From: Auxenochlorella pyrenoidosa
Lineage: Eukaryota > Chlorophyta > Trebouxiophyceae > Chlorellales > Chlorellaceae
DNA: 28,710 bases
Reading direction: 5' to 3'
Assembly: GCA_001430745.1 (NCBI GenBank)
Contig: KQ482061.1
Location: 1,292,977-1,321,686, forward strand
In this document: piece after piece, positions 1 through 13,555 of the stretch
How the letters are laid out: each line of letters opens with the position of its first letter
Position numbering within the stretch: position 1 is the first letter of the stretch
Translations under genes and position numbers: made by a program
The notes under the pieces: generated by a model
Databases searched by the model: none
What the model saw: the letters and a program-made list of their open reading frames with translations, nothing else
Told to the model about the DNA's origin: nothing

Positions 1-3000
1 CCGCCGCCCCGCCCCCGCCCGCCATCTCGCCCCCCGCCGGCCGCGGCCGCCCCGCCCGCCCTGCTGCTGCTGCGGCGGCGGCGGCTGCTGCTGCTGTTGG
101 GGCGGACCCTGGCTGCCAGCGCCGCCAGCGGCTGGCGGCTTGGAGGGCGCCACAAACAGGTGCTTGCCTTGGAACTCTGCCCGGTCCAGCTGGCAGGCCG
201 CCTCCAGGCCCTCGTGAGTGGCAAAGTGGACGTAGGCAAAGCCCTGCAAGGCACATGGGGGAAGGGATGCACCAGGAGGGGACACTGTTGCAGGCGCAGC
301 TGGGCCTGAGAGCAGGCAGGGGTCTTCAGCCGCATGAAAGGGCAGGCAGGGGCCGGCCGGGGGGAGCAGGGGGTGTGCCAACACAGGTCCAGCCAGGTTG
401 GGGGCACCGCGCGATGGGCAGATGCGACCCGACTGCTTTTGGCGGCCATCTGGCTGGCCGGTCGCAAGCCGCCCTGCCATGCATGCCGGGATCATGCTGC
501 CGCTGGCGCTCACCTTGGGCCGCCCCGTGTGCTTCTCCCTGCCAAGCTCTATGCCGGTGATCTCGCCGCAGCCGCCAAACAGCTCCTGCAGCGCGCCCTC
601 GTCCACACCGTCAGCCAGGTGCTTCACAAACGCCGTGTTGGCGTCGGTGCGGCGCTGCTGCCGCCACTGCGGACGCGGCCCCCGCTGCTGCTGCTGCTGC
701 TCGTGCTGCGGGGCCCCGCCGTGCTGGCCCTGCTCTTCCTGCTCACGCTGCTGCTGCTGCTGCTGGGCGCCTGCTGCGTTGGCTGCAGGTGCCGCGTGAC
801 CAGCCAGACTTGCCTGCTCCTGCGCGGGCGCTGCACCCTGCTGCGCCTGCTCCTGTCGCGGGGGGGCCGATGTAGGCTCAGTGGCGTCCCTGCCATCCGG
901 CAGGCCCGCGGCCGCTGCCGGCGCGGACGCCTCTGCCTCTGCCTTTTTCGGCTTCTTTGCCGGCGGCGGGAGCATGTCCCCGGCAGCCGCCGCCTGCGGC
1001 TCGCCCTGCTGCGCCTGCTGCGCCTTGCGCTTGCCGTAGTTGGGGTCTGCCTTCTGCCGCATCGCCCGCACCTCCTCCCTGTTCAGCTTGGGCGCCTGGT
1101 CCGCCGCCGAGCGCGCCGCGGCGTGCTGCTGCGGGTCGGCGGCCGCGGCGGCTGCCGCCTGCAGCTCCAGCAGGATGGGCTCCACCTTGAGGCAGGCCGC
1201 CAGGTGGTCCTCGGCGCTGCAGGCAGGGGCAGGCAGGGGCAGAGCGCGGGACAAGGTGAATTCTCCAAGTGGCGGCCCAGCTGAGGGCGAGGGAGGACTG
1301 GCGCCTCGAAGCACCCCCCTTGGGACACCCGTCTTGTGACAGCCCAGGCTCGGCGCACAGCCGCGCTCACCTGCCCTCCTCGCGCTCGAAGCGCAGCCAG
1401 GCATCGCACAGCAGCGCCTGCCCGCCCTCCTCCAGCCGCCGGCTGCGGGCAGGGTGGCGCAGCGGCGATCGATTCCAAAGCTCAATCTGGGTTGAATGCA
1501 CTGGATTCAGGCCGCGCCCAGGTGATCTGATGCCTCTCCAATCCGTCGCTACCTGCCGCATGCCTGCTATGCAGCCCCGCAGCCCCCCCAGGCCTACCTG
1601 TAGGCCCGCTTGTAGAGCATGCGCGCCTCCCGCACGTGCCCCCGCCGCCGCTCAAAGTCGATGTAGGCGGCCCAGGCGTCGACGTACCGCCCCGCAGTGC
1701 CCTTGAGTGCGGCCTCCCACACGGCTCGGGCCGCCTTGAGGTCGCCCCCCACCCCCGCCTCGCACTCCGCCCAGTAGCGGGTCAGCCTGCGGCATGTGGC
1801 GAGCCAGGCGGCGAGGTGAGGGCTGAGAGTTATTACGTGCATCCCATCATGCCGCCCTGACCCTGCTGCTGGCTCGGCGTCTGTCTGTGGCCCATGGAGC
1901 AGGATGGGGCAGCCGGCTGGGCAGCAGCAGGGGAGGGGTGCAGCAGGCAGCTGGCAGAGGTCACCCCGCATTGAGCTGCATGCCCCACAAGTGCCCCATC
2001 GCAACAAGCAGCGCAGCGGGAGCCCAGCCCTGCCTGAAGGTGCGGTCCAGCTGGTCTGGGAAGTACGACTGCAGCAGCTGGGAGGCCTTGGCAAAGGTGT
2101 CTCGCAGCGCGGGCAGAGCGTCGGCGCCGCGCCGCCGCAGGCAGTCCAGCCGGGCAAGCACCGGGTCCAAGTAGTCTTCGTACGACTGCCCAGGGGGAAG
2201 AGGATGCAGGCAGGGGGGGCAGGCAGAAGTCAATGGGTGGTGAGGAGAGAGAGAATGAAGATGGGGCCACTTGCAGGCGGCGCTGGCGACTGCGGCCGAC
2301 GCACTGACAGCTGCTGCAGGCAGGCAAGGCTGCAGGCATCAGGGCCCCTGCCCCGCCGCACCTGCAGGCCTGCTGCCAGCGCTTTGTCGTACATCGCGGC
2401 GTGCTCCTCTTCGGGCGCGCACGAGCGCTCCAGCGCACGCAGCGCGCGGCCCCACAGCTGCCCCACCCAGGGGCAGTTGCGCACCGCGCGGGCATACACG
2501 CTGTTGATCACTGCGTGGGGCAGGGCATGGACGCAAGGGAAGGAAGGGTTGCGTCTCTCTGTTGCACTGCCCTGGCAGCAGCTCGCAAGCAGGAGCTGCG
2601 TGCGGCACCGGTGGCGCATCGGAGGCCAGCGGGGCAACCCGAGGTGCAAGCCTGCTCGCCACTGGCGGTGCGCTCCCGCGTGAGCAACCCTGGAGCGGGC
2701 ATGCCGCACACGCATTGACTCAGCCTGAGGTTGCTCCCCTGAGGGTAAGCAACCCCCATGGCGGCCAGGATTCAGGCGAGTCTTCACCCCTCCGGCCCGG
2801 AGTGCCCCCTCCCCTCCCCCCCTACCCGAGTTGATCTTCAGGTGCGCCTCCAGGTAGCGGGCATACTGGGCCCACAAGTAGTGGGTGACAGGGAAGGCAG
2901 CCACCGCGCGCTCGTAGACCACCTGCGCAGCGGAGGGCGGCCCTGGCCCAAGCGTGATGTTGCCGCGGCGGGGAGGCGCTGCCGGCACAAGGCCCGCTCA

Positions 3001-5090
3001 TTTTGCATCGCCCACCACAGCGACCTCCGCTGCTGCATCACTCACGCCTACGCCGCTGCTGAGCTGGCTGGGCGAGCAGTCGGCGTGCCCAACGGCACCG
3101 ATCCCCCAGCCCATCCCTCCAGTCCCGGTCACCCAGCCTGCCTGCACGCGCGCCGGGTCGCCCTGCCGCTCCTCCACCTTTATGTAGGCCATGTAGGCGG
3201 CCAGCAGCTCCGGCCCCGCCTGGCTGGCCCCCGCCAGCGACGACTCGTACGGCTGGCGCAGCTCAGCAGCCTGCACGGCGCGCTCGTGGCCCCGGCGCAG
3301 CGCGGCGGGCAGCTGCCAGGCCTCGCCGCCTGCGGGCAGGGGCAGGTCACAACACGCAGGCAGGCCTGCTGGGAGGGAAGGTCCAGGGGGGCAGGGGCCA
3401 GGCCCTCCTACGCACGAGTGCGCCCAGCAAGCGGCGTGCCCCTGCGATAGCCAGCCGCGCTGCAGGTCTGCCTAGGGATGAGGGCAGGCCAAATCCAGGC
3501 AGAATGCCTGGGGGTAGGCTGCCGCCCCCAAGCAGCATGCCGGGCGCGTGCCCCACTCAGCCCCGGCTTGCCTGGGCGGGAGCGCTCCCACGCCTCGTAC
3601 GCCGCCAGCGTGTCGGCGGCGCCGGCCAGGGGCACCTGCAGCTGGCGGCACCAGAGCGAGCGCAGGCGCTCCGCCTGCTCCTCGCTGGGCGCCGCCTCCA
3701 GCAGGGACTGCTCGTACCCGCGGTACGTGTCCCACAGCCGGCGTCCCTCTGCGGCAGACACAGAGAGAGGCCAGGCGGCAGGTTGCCGGCCAGGGGGCAG
3801 CACCCAAGCAAGGAGCGCAGTGGCAGCCTTGCGTTGCGCCGTCAACGGGCGTGAGGCAGGCGTGCAAATGGTGCTTCAGGGGCACGCCGGCCGTGGCCTG
3901 CATGGCCTCTGCCGCCCTCCAAGCTCTCCATGAAAAGGCATCTTGCGCGGCCCCAACCGCACCCGCAACGTGCAGGCCGCCGGCGGTGAGGGCGCGCTCG
4001 CACAGCTCCCGCATCTTGGCCTGCCCCGCCTTGCCGCCCTGCTGCACCTCGGGGTCAAAGTCGCGCGCAAACCTGGGGGAGGGGGGGAGGGGCACGGGGG
4101 AGGCAGGAGCGGGGGCACGTGAACAACAGGGGTGGATGTGGGCGAGCCGGGCGGCCCTCCTGTGGCCCGGGCCCGTGGCGAGTCAGCAAGCAGCCCTGCA
4201 TGGGAGGGGGAAAGTGGCACCAAGCCCTCCGCCGACCCCGGCCCTGCCTGCCAGCCCTGCGGCATTGGGGCTCCTGCTCACTCGAGGTACTGCATCCACA
4301 GCGGGACCGACAGGTAGTCCTGCACCGCCTCGCCCATCAGCGCCAGGGTGCGAGCCACGTCGTCGGCGTCCGAGATGCCCTCAATCTCATCCGACAGCCA
4401 GTCAAACCTGCGGCGAGGTTGGCAGGAGGTGCGGTAGGCAGCGAGGCGTGTGCACGCGTACAGCTGGAAGCACAGCCGCGCGCTGGCGACAACAGGACAC
4501 CACTGGCGGCGTTGCAAGTACGTGCGGTGCGATGAAAGCCTATTGATGCGCCTGCAGGCTGCGCGGGCAGCAGCGGCAGCAGCACCACTGCAGACAGGCG
4601 GCGCGTGCCTCACCACAGCTGCTCGGTCAGCGGGAAGGCGGCGTGCATGGCCTGGCGGGCCTCCCGCAGGCGCGCGCCCATCCTGCAGCGCCGCAGCACC
4701 TCTATGTACTGCGGGGTGGGCAGGGGGGTGCAGGCGGGGGGGTCGAGCATCCTTGCATGCAGACTAACCGATGCCCAACTGCAAGGAAAAGCTGCGCTGG
4801 TTTGTCACCACAAAAAAGGCGCCAGGGTGGCAGGACACAAGAGCAGCAATGCAACAGATGTGCCGCCGCGAAGCGCGCTCCCCGGCAGCCCCGCGTGCCT
4901 GCACGTGGCTGTCGTACAGGTTGGGGTTGTCCTGCAGCGACTGCTCCAGCCGCATCAGCAGCTTGGTGTCCTCGGGGCTGATGTCCACCTCCTCAAACTC
5001 AGAGTCCGAGTCCGAGTCGCTGCTGTCGCTGCTGCCAGCCTCTGCCATCTCGGCATCGGCAGGCGGCGGCTCCTCCTGGCTGCCTGCCAT
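1..5090 (-). CDS. SART3: SART3/PRP24-like U6 snRNP recycling factor (C-terminus beyond left edge)
   Basis: Proteins of this family bind U6 snRNA and help re-form the U4/U6 di-snRNP after splicing, in the nucleus. Thirteen exons join in frame: 5090-4899, 4708-4614, 4407-4282, 4072-3963, 3748-3572, 3329-3142, 2922-2826, 2510-2362, 2185-2034, 1786-1598, 1442-1371, 1216-514 and 243-1, about 831 codons. The order is an acidic Ser/Asp N-terminus, then HAT helical repeats over roughly residues 40-510 (for example FPLTEQLWFDWLSDEI, RAVRNCPWVGQLW and AYIDFERRRG). A Lys- and Gln-rich linker follows, then one RRM at about 710-790 whose RNP1 is GFAYVHF, then a Gln/Gly/Arg-rich tract running off the window. 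The start is the first ATG before the acidic segment. Four of its introns (after exons 1, 5, 6 and 9) need GC donors. The HAT order and the NCPW motif match SART3 closely. A second RRM and the conserved C-terminal peptide, if present, lie outside. Confidence 0.9.
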
Positions 5091-5645
5091 TGTATCAGGT
5101 CACACCTGCAGATACATTGCGGCAAGATTCAACCGGTTAGGGCTGCCCGCGCACAAGGCACATGACATGGCGGCAGCCAACGGCAAGCAGCGGCGGCGGG
5201 GCGGGGGTGGCAGCCAAACAGGGGTGCGGAAGGCTGCGATAACCCGGCCGGATCGGCATCGTGCACATCGGATACGATTGCTTGCGGCTGAGTGGGCGCG
5301 AGCAGAAAGCGGGCCTGCAGGTCGGCGACGGCACTCACTTTCCGCGCAGGGTTGGCTTGGAAGGGTGGGGTGCACACCTAGGGGCTCCACAGCCACTAGG
5401 AGAGTGACGAAGGCCCCCTCAACGGCAGGGCAAGACGGAAATGCGGCGCCGAGCTGGCAGCAGGAGTCGACTCGAGTCCTCTGCACTTGGATGTATGCTC
5501 GGAAAGTGATCCACGTGCTTAGCGTCCTATTCTGCAGTCTACCGTGTCCATCCGTCCCCAGCCTCCTTTGCCCTTCTCTGTAGCGCCCTCCTTCCGCCCT
5601 GGGCACCTCCCACTCGCTTCTGCAGCCTTCTCACGTTGTGCGACA
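5091..5645. promoter_or_regulatory. Divergent intergenic region between SART3-like and PHYHD1-like genes
   Basis: These 555 nt separate two start codons that face away from each other, so the stretch must hold both 5' UTRs and both promoters. I see no reading frame with family similarity and no recognisable TATA box or other named element. The upstream in-frame extension of the dioxygenase frame contains no ATG, which supports 5646 as its start. Confidence 0.5.
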
Positions 5646-8063
<2,418 letters not shown>

Positions 8064-8363
8064 GCAGCGAGTTGCAGCCTTGTAAGATAGCCATGCATTC
8101 GTTCATTGCTTCCACCATGTCTTGTACTCTTTGATGCCCGCTCCCACGCGCTGCCAAGCCATCGCACAGCGAGTGGGGATTTCGGACCGACGCGACACGG
8201 CAGGCACGCCGCGGACAGCTGGACCCAGTCGATTTGGAGCCCTTGCTGTCTGCACAGCCAATCTAGATCACTGCTTCAGCTGCAAAACTTGAAACATCCG
8301 CTGTAGGGGCGAGGCGGCCGCTCGTTGAGCACCTGTTCCCAACCCTCCAAAGCGATTGGCACG
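8064..8363. other. Intergenic spacer between dioxygenase and epimerase genes
   Basis: This short tandem gap holds the 3' end of the dioxygenase transcript, with its poly(A) signal 18 nt after the stop codon, and then the promoter and 5' UTR of the epimerase gene. I see no gene in it. Confidence 0.5.
8081..8085 (+). terminator. TGTAA poly(A) signal of the PHYHD1-like gene
   Basis: TGTAA begins 18 nt after the TGA stop. TGTAA is the usual chlorophyte polyadenylation signal. The position implies a very short 3' UTR, which suits the close downstream gene. Confidence 0.55.
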
Positions 8364-11110
8364 ATGGCGGCGCCCGCTGCCAACATCTTTGTGACGGGCG
8401 GTGTGGGTTTCATCGGTGAGCAAGGCAGCGGAGGCGCGATCGCTCTCGCTGTCCCTGTTGTCCTTCCGCTGGCTGCTCTCTCCCGCCCCTGCGACCTTGA
8501 TCGAACCTCGATCAATCCTCTGCAGGCTCTCACACCGTCCTGGTTCTGCTGGAGCACGGATTCAAGGTCGTGCTTATGGACAACCTAGACAACAGCTTTC
8601 AGAAGGCCTTTGACCGCATGGTGGAGCTTGCGGGGGACAAGGCATCCAACATGAAGTTTATTAAGGCGCGCCAGGGGGTCACGTTGCCGGGGTGCCTTGC
8701 CTGCGGTTGGCGGGGGGGACCACGGTCGGTTGTACTGGGCCTCAGCAGAACAGCCATTCGATGCTGGTAAGCCAACTGTGGGCATAAGTGGACACTGCAG
8801 GGTGATCTCCGCAACATTGAGGACCTGGAGAAGGCTTTCTCTGCTGAGCAGTAAGTTGCAAGAGCGGGGGGGCCCGGGGGTGGGGCGCCCTGCATGCGCG
8901 CAGCAGGCAGGCAGCGGGGAGCCCGGTGTAGCAAGCCGCCTGCTGCCAGATGCATGCGCATCTCCGGTGCGTGCGCGCGTGACGGCGCTGCTGAGCCTGG
9001 TGTGCACGCACGGCATGGGCCGCCCCGCAGGTTTGACTGCGTCATCCACTTTGCGGGGCGCAAGTACGTGAACGAGAGCGTGGAGAACCCTCTGCGCTAC
9101 TACGACCACAACGTGCTGGGCACCGTCAACCTGTGCAAGACCATGAACAAGTGGGTGTGTTTGTGGTGGTGATGTGTGTGCCCCAGCTGCCCGGCGGTGG
9201 CGCGAACAGCAGGGGCCCCACCCCCTCCTTCCGCCTCGTTGCGATCGTGTGTGGGGGGGTTGGGGGCGGTGGGTACCTTGCGATGGTGGTGGCTGCCCAC
9301 TGTTGCGAGCACCCAGCGGTTGTACCAGGAACCAGGGACGCCCGCTGGCCCTCGCTGTGCGCCCTGCCAGAGGCGAGGCGCGCGCTGTGCTGGTTGGCCT
9401 CACCCTGCCACGCCATGCGTGCCATTCCTTGCTGCAGGTACGGCTGCAAGAACATGGTCTTCTCCTCCTCCTGCACTGTCTACGGCAACCCGCAGGTGGG
9501 GGGCGCGCCTTGGCAGCCTGGCAGCAGGGCTGGCTGCAGGGCAGGGCCGATTACCTGCTGCCATCTGCTCGCTGGGCCGCCCCTGCCTCACGCTCTAGAG
9601 GCGCTGGTGCCAGAAGGGCTGCAATGTGAAAACAAGCACGCCTGCGCCTGTTTAATAACCCCCCACCCCACCCCACCCCACCCCCTGGCACAGTACGTGC
9701 CCATCGACGAGGCGCACCCGCTCAAGGCTGTGTCCCCCTACGGCAACACCAAGCTGATCATCGAGGACATCCTGCGCGACCTGTCGGCCTCCGACCCCGC
9801 CTGGCGCATCATCCTGCTGCGCTACTTCAACCCCGTGGGCGCGCACCCCTCGGGTGGGCTGGGGGGGGGGGGGGGGCTTGCTGCCGCGCTTTGCTGCCGC
9901 GCTGTGCGCCCCTCTGCTCCCATTCTCGAGTTGTTCTTGAGCCTGCCACCCTTCTGCCCCCCACCCCCCACGCGCAGGCAAGATTGGCGAGCACCAGGTG
10001 ATGCTGAACAACCTGATGCCGTGGGTGCAGGCGGTGGCGCTGGGCCACCGCCCCGTGCTCAACGTGTACGGCACCGACTACGACACGCGCGACGGCACCT
10101 GCGTGCGCGACTACATCCACGTCATGGACCTGGGTGGGCGGCAGGGGGGGAGGGCGCGCGCTGGGCGCTGGTGGCGCTCCTATGCAGGCCGCCCTGCGCC
10201 CGGATGTGCATGTGCGCGCCCCCACCCCCACCACATCACACCCTCAGACATGCCGCCTTGCTCTGCTCATGCGGCCCTCCTCCCGCCCCCGGCCCGCTCC
10301 CCTCCCGGCAGGCGAGGGCCACGTGGCAGCCGTGAAGAAGGTGCTGGAGGACAAGTCGCTGCGCTGCGTGCCCTACAACCTGGGAACCGGCACCGGTGGG
10401 GGGGGGCATGCCGGGAGGGCAGGCGGGGGCTGCGGCCTTGGTCTGCGATGCTCAGGTTGGCTTTGGCGGTTGCGCTGGCGAGCAGGGAGAGCTGCACGGG
10501 GCTGCAAGGCTGGCCGCACCTCCATGCCTAGGATGGGTCCCACCCCCGCATGCCTCCCGCCCTGGAGCAGCGGGCCAGTGAACAGGTGCAGCAAGCGGAG
10601 CCTGCACCCCGCCTCTGCTGCCCCCCTGCCAGGCACCACCGTGCTGGAGATGGTGCACGCCTTTGAGAAGGCCTCCGGCCTCAAGGTCAACCTCAACCTG
10701 ACGGGGCGGCGACCGGGCGACGCAAAGGCGGTGTGGGCGGCCACCGAGACGGCGGAGAAGGAGCTGGGGTGAGGCCCAGCCCGTGCTCTTGCCTCGGGCC
10801 CCTGCGCTCCCATCCCAGCCTGCTGCCCGGTTGCCTGCCAGCCCACCTGCCCGCCGCTTGTTGCGTTGTTGGTGGGCGCCATGTGCTCGCACCCCGCACG
10901 TGACGCCCCCCGCGGCTGCCCCCCCCCCCCCATGCACCACCGCGCCCTGCCTCCCTTCCCCCCCCTGGCCCACGCAGCTGGAAGGCCAAGCTGAATGTGG
11001 AGGACATGTGCCGGGACCAGTGGGCCTGGGCCAGCCAGAACCCGGCGGGCTACCTGACCGGCGCGTCAGAGGAGGAGCTGAGGATTGCCAAGGAGAAGGG
11101 CCTGCTCTGA
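8364..11110 (+). CDS. GALE: UDP-glucose 4-epimerase
   Basis: The enzyme interconverts UDP-glucose and UDP-galactose with bound NAD, supplying galactose for glycolipids and cell-wall glycans. Ten exons (8364-8415, 8526-8665, 8801-8850, 9031-9150, 9438-9495, 9694-9853, 9978-10133, 10312-10395, 10633-10768, 10978-11110) give 362 residues, a normal length. The Rossmann NAD motif is [10 protein letters not shown] at residues 11-20; Val14 replaces the more common Ala. The active site is SSSCTVYG (S132) with Y156 and K160 in [34 protein letters not shown] and the GDAKAVWA stretch are also classic epimerase signatures. There is no signal peptide, so it should be cytosolic. The intron after exon 2 has a GC donor. 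Intron 6 carries a 16-nt G run, and intron 5 a CCCCA repeat before its acceptor. The gene is convergent with the first CHRD gene. Confidence 0.97.
9660..9685 (+). repeat. GALE: CCCCA pentanucleotide tract in GALE intron 5
   Basis: About five tandem CCCCA units lie just before the acceptor of exon 6 and act as its pyrimidine-rich tract. The G-rich complement could form a G-quadruplex, which is inferred. Confidence 0.7.
9861..9876 (+). repeat. GALE: G homopolymer in GALE intron 6
   Basis: A run of 16 G lies just inside the intron after exon 6. It is a likely place for length error in sequencing but does not touch coding sequence. Confidence 0.8.
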
Positions 11111-11582
11111 GGGCCGGCCCGAGGGCACTCGATATGCCGCCTCCCAGCTTGGCCGCAAGCACAAGCAGGCAACCAACCGCCTGTGCCCCCTGCATTTGGG
11201 CGGTCCCGCTTCTCCTCCCACCTCTCTCTTGCTGCCGCTGCTGCTCTCCAGTTGCTGCTGTCCAATTGTGTAGCTTTCTGATTGGATTATTTCCGTACAA
11301 TGCACCTTTTGCGGCTGTAAGTTTACAAGCAGTCCTCGGCATGGTCAAGAGGCAGGGGAGTGGATGGACTCTCAATGCTGCCTGCTGCACAGCAGCACTT
11401 TAAGCCCCCGAACAAAGCAAGCACTCTCAGGCCACAGCGGTCTGGGATTGGCAGGCGCAATCGTCGCTGTAATGACTGGCTGTGCATGTGCCCAGGACTG
11501 CAGCTTGTTGCTGTCACTGTGCAAAGTGTCCGTCAGGGGCTCCAGGCCCTGTCCTGCTGCATTGGCACGCGCGACCCCGCCG
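11111..11582. other. Convergent 3' intergenic region, GALE and CHRD protein B
   Basis: These 472 nt lie between two stop codons that face each other and contain only 3' UTRs. Each strand carries one TGTAA poly(A) signal, and the two sit together as an inverted pair at 11316-11327. No gene is supported here. Confidence 0.6.
11316..11327. terminator. Bidirectional inverted TGTAA poly(A) element
   Basis: The plus strand reads TGTAA (11316-11320), GT, then TTACA (11323-11327), which is TGTAA on the minus strand. It lies 206 nt after the GALE stop and 256 nt after the CHRD B stop. I saw no other TGTAA on either strand in this gap, so both convergent transcripts probably end here. Confidence 0.6.
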
Positions 11583-13555
11583 TCAGGCCTGCACCAGCTG
11601 TCCGCGGATCTCGCCTGCAATGCGGGCAATAGCATGGGATGGAGCCACGGGCAGGGGCCGACAAATTGCCCACTTATCTCATAAAGGCAGGGCCGCCCAG
11701 CAGCTGACCACTCCGCAGGGCGCTCCTCTCCTGATGCCGGACAGCTGGTGACCACATGCATGACGGTTGCTGAACGTGCCTCCCGGGTTGGCCATGGTGT
11801 GGACATTCACGTAGAGCTGCAGGACATGTGAGGGGGCACCCAGCCACGCGCAGGCAGTCATCAAAGATGGGTCACGAGGCGCCAAACCATGCGGACACAA
11901 CGTGAAGCCGGCAGACCTCCTGCCCACCACAGACAGCTGCCTGCCCCGACAGCTTAAGTCACAATTGACGCCGCTAGAGTGCGGCAGCAGGGACCACCAG
12001 CGGCAGATAGCGGCATGGCGGCCCCCACCGGGGTCTGCCCTAAAGTGGCAGCGAGGGTGGTGCCGCGGACTGGCCCGCCGAATGCCGCGTTCCCAAAGGT
12101 GCCCAGGAAGACCTCTGCAGCAGGCAGAGTACATCCAAGAGGGCAGCAGGCAGGGCAGCAGGGAGGTTACACATGAAGAACGACTCCTCCATGGCACCCC
12201 TGAGCCTCTCTGCCCCGCAGCTGTGTGTATGCAAGCCATGCATGCCACCGTTGTGAAGCGGTGCAGTCTTGCGCACTCACGGTCGCCAGACACCGGCGGG
12301 CTCAGCATGGGCAGCGCATTGTCGGCCAGGGCGGCGGTCTCCTGCAGCAGGGAGGCGGCAGCCGGCATGAGGTGGCACTCAGGGAGGCAGACACTGCCCT
12401 GCGCTGTGGCAACAATTTACGCATGGAATTCACGCATGGCATCATGCCGCAAGTATCGCATTCCAGAGCCGGGTGAGGCTTGCCTCAGGCACCAGCCAGA
12501 CAACAACGGGGCCATTCTCACCCGGGCCGCCCTGCGTTGCAGGTGAGGGCACAGGCACCCCATGGCTGCCAGAGTCTAATAAGCACAGGCACGCCATGGC
12601 TGCCAGAGCCGCACGAGGGGCAGCACCAGCCTTTGGCAGCAGCACAGGTGTCAGAGCAGGGCGTTGAGGTCACCCCCAGAGCGCCACATGAGCACAGCCA
12701 TGGCCCTGTTGCCGCACCATATGGACGTGTGCCATGGTCTAGGGCGGGGGGGCAGAAAGGGCGGGGTGCATTTAGTAGTGAAAGTAGTGAAATGAAAGTG
12801 GTTAGCAGGTTGGCCGGCCGGCAGCTCACGCTTGGTTTGCTGGCCAGTGCAAGCGGTTCCAAGCGAGTCGGTGCTGGCAGGCTGCATGCGCACCATGCTC
12901 TGAATGTTGTGCACGGTCAGGGTCCTGCAAATGCCACGGCAGGGAGCAGGTGGGGGGTACTGTCGGTAGGGCGCACGGTGGTAAGAACACAGAAGCATGG
13001 TCCTAGCACCTTCCATCGCTCCCATCGGCTATCTGCCGGCTCAAGAATGTATCCCAGCCTGCCATGCGGTGCTGTGCTGTAGCGGAGGCAGCCTGCAAGC
13101 ACATTGTGGTGCTTTGCCGGCACGTGGACTCCCAACCTCTCAGCTCATACCCTTGCCAGCACAGCCCAACTCCAACCCCACCAGGAGCAGCTGTCCAGTG
13201 TGTGGTCTGCCGGGTAGGTGCAGGTCATGTCCATGGTGCCGTCAGCCGTGCTGGCAGTTGGGGGCACCTGCACAGGGATGGGGGCGAGGGCCGCATGCCT
13301 GCAGGCCTGCAGCCAGCAACTGTGCTGGCTGGCACAGTGATGGATCCCACAGCACACAAGACGCTGCCTGGTGCACGGCCTGCGGGAGGCTGGCTGTGAG
13401 GTCTGCGACCCTGGCATGCGCACACTATTGGAGCCCGTCAGCTGTGCCGTGTAGCGGAATATCCCCTGCGCAGATGACGGCGCCAGCGGCTGCTGCCCAG
13501 CAACGAGCATGGCAAGCATGCTGGCTGCGAGCACCAGCAAGCTGGCACGTGGCAT
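11583..13555 (-). CDS. Secreted CHRD-domain protein, copy B
   Basis: Nine exons (13555-13424, 13267-13182, 12924-12894, 12738-12718, 12531-12484, 12341-12281, 12114-12029, 11816-11780, 11614-11583) give 177 residues. A hydrophobic signal peptide (LLVLAASMLAMLVAG) leads into one CHRD domain, the fold first described in chordin and common in secreted proteins. Landmarks are YTAQLTGSNS, VPPTAST, TLTVHNIQSM, MAHVHM, ENGPVVVWLVPE, YVNVHTMANPGG and the ending GEIRGQLVQA. A cysteine pair (C-x10-C) sits where the second strand should be, possibly a disulfide loop. The usual HIH motif is HVH here, encoded by a 21-nt exon. Two introns (after exons 5 and 8) use GC donors. It is the downstream tandem partner of copy A, with the first seven intron positions and phases shared. 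The role in algae is unknown; an extracellular or cell-wall site is inferred from the signal peptide. Confidence 0.85.
12549..12608 (+). repeat. 26-bp direct repeat pair, period 34, before CHRD B exon 5
   Basis: Positions 12549-12574 and 12583-12608 differ by one base and share GGCACNCCATGGCTGCCAGA. They lie in intron 4, just upstream of the exon 5 acceptor. This looks like a local tandem duplication with no coding role. Confidence 0.7.

Noticed and set aside
61..780. CTG/CAG runs as a pathogenic-type repeat expansion or microsatellite array
   Set aside because: They are short, interrupted, and encode poly-Gln in the SART3-like protein.
334..1284. 316-residue plus-strand open frame with Leu-rich and Arg-rich runs
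   Set aside because: It is the complement of the SART3-like coding exon and introns; the Leu runs are antisense CAG repeats.
3548..4546. 332-residue plus-strand open frame
   Set aside because: It lies antisense to SART3-like HAT exons that join in frame; the composition is Arg/Ala/Pro noise of GC-rich DNA.
9660..9685. CCCCA tract as telomere-like or centromeric repeat
   Set aside because: Only about five units, placed exactly before a splice acceptor; green algal telomeres are TTTAGGG or TTTTAGGG type.
9133..10335. 400-residue plus-strand open frame
   Set aside because: It reads through GALE introns in one frame and only contains epimerase exon 6 by accident of phase; the spliced GALE model explains the coding part.
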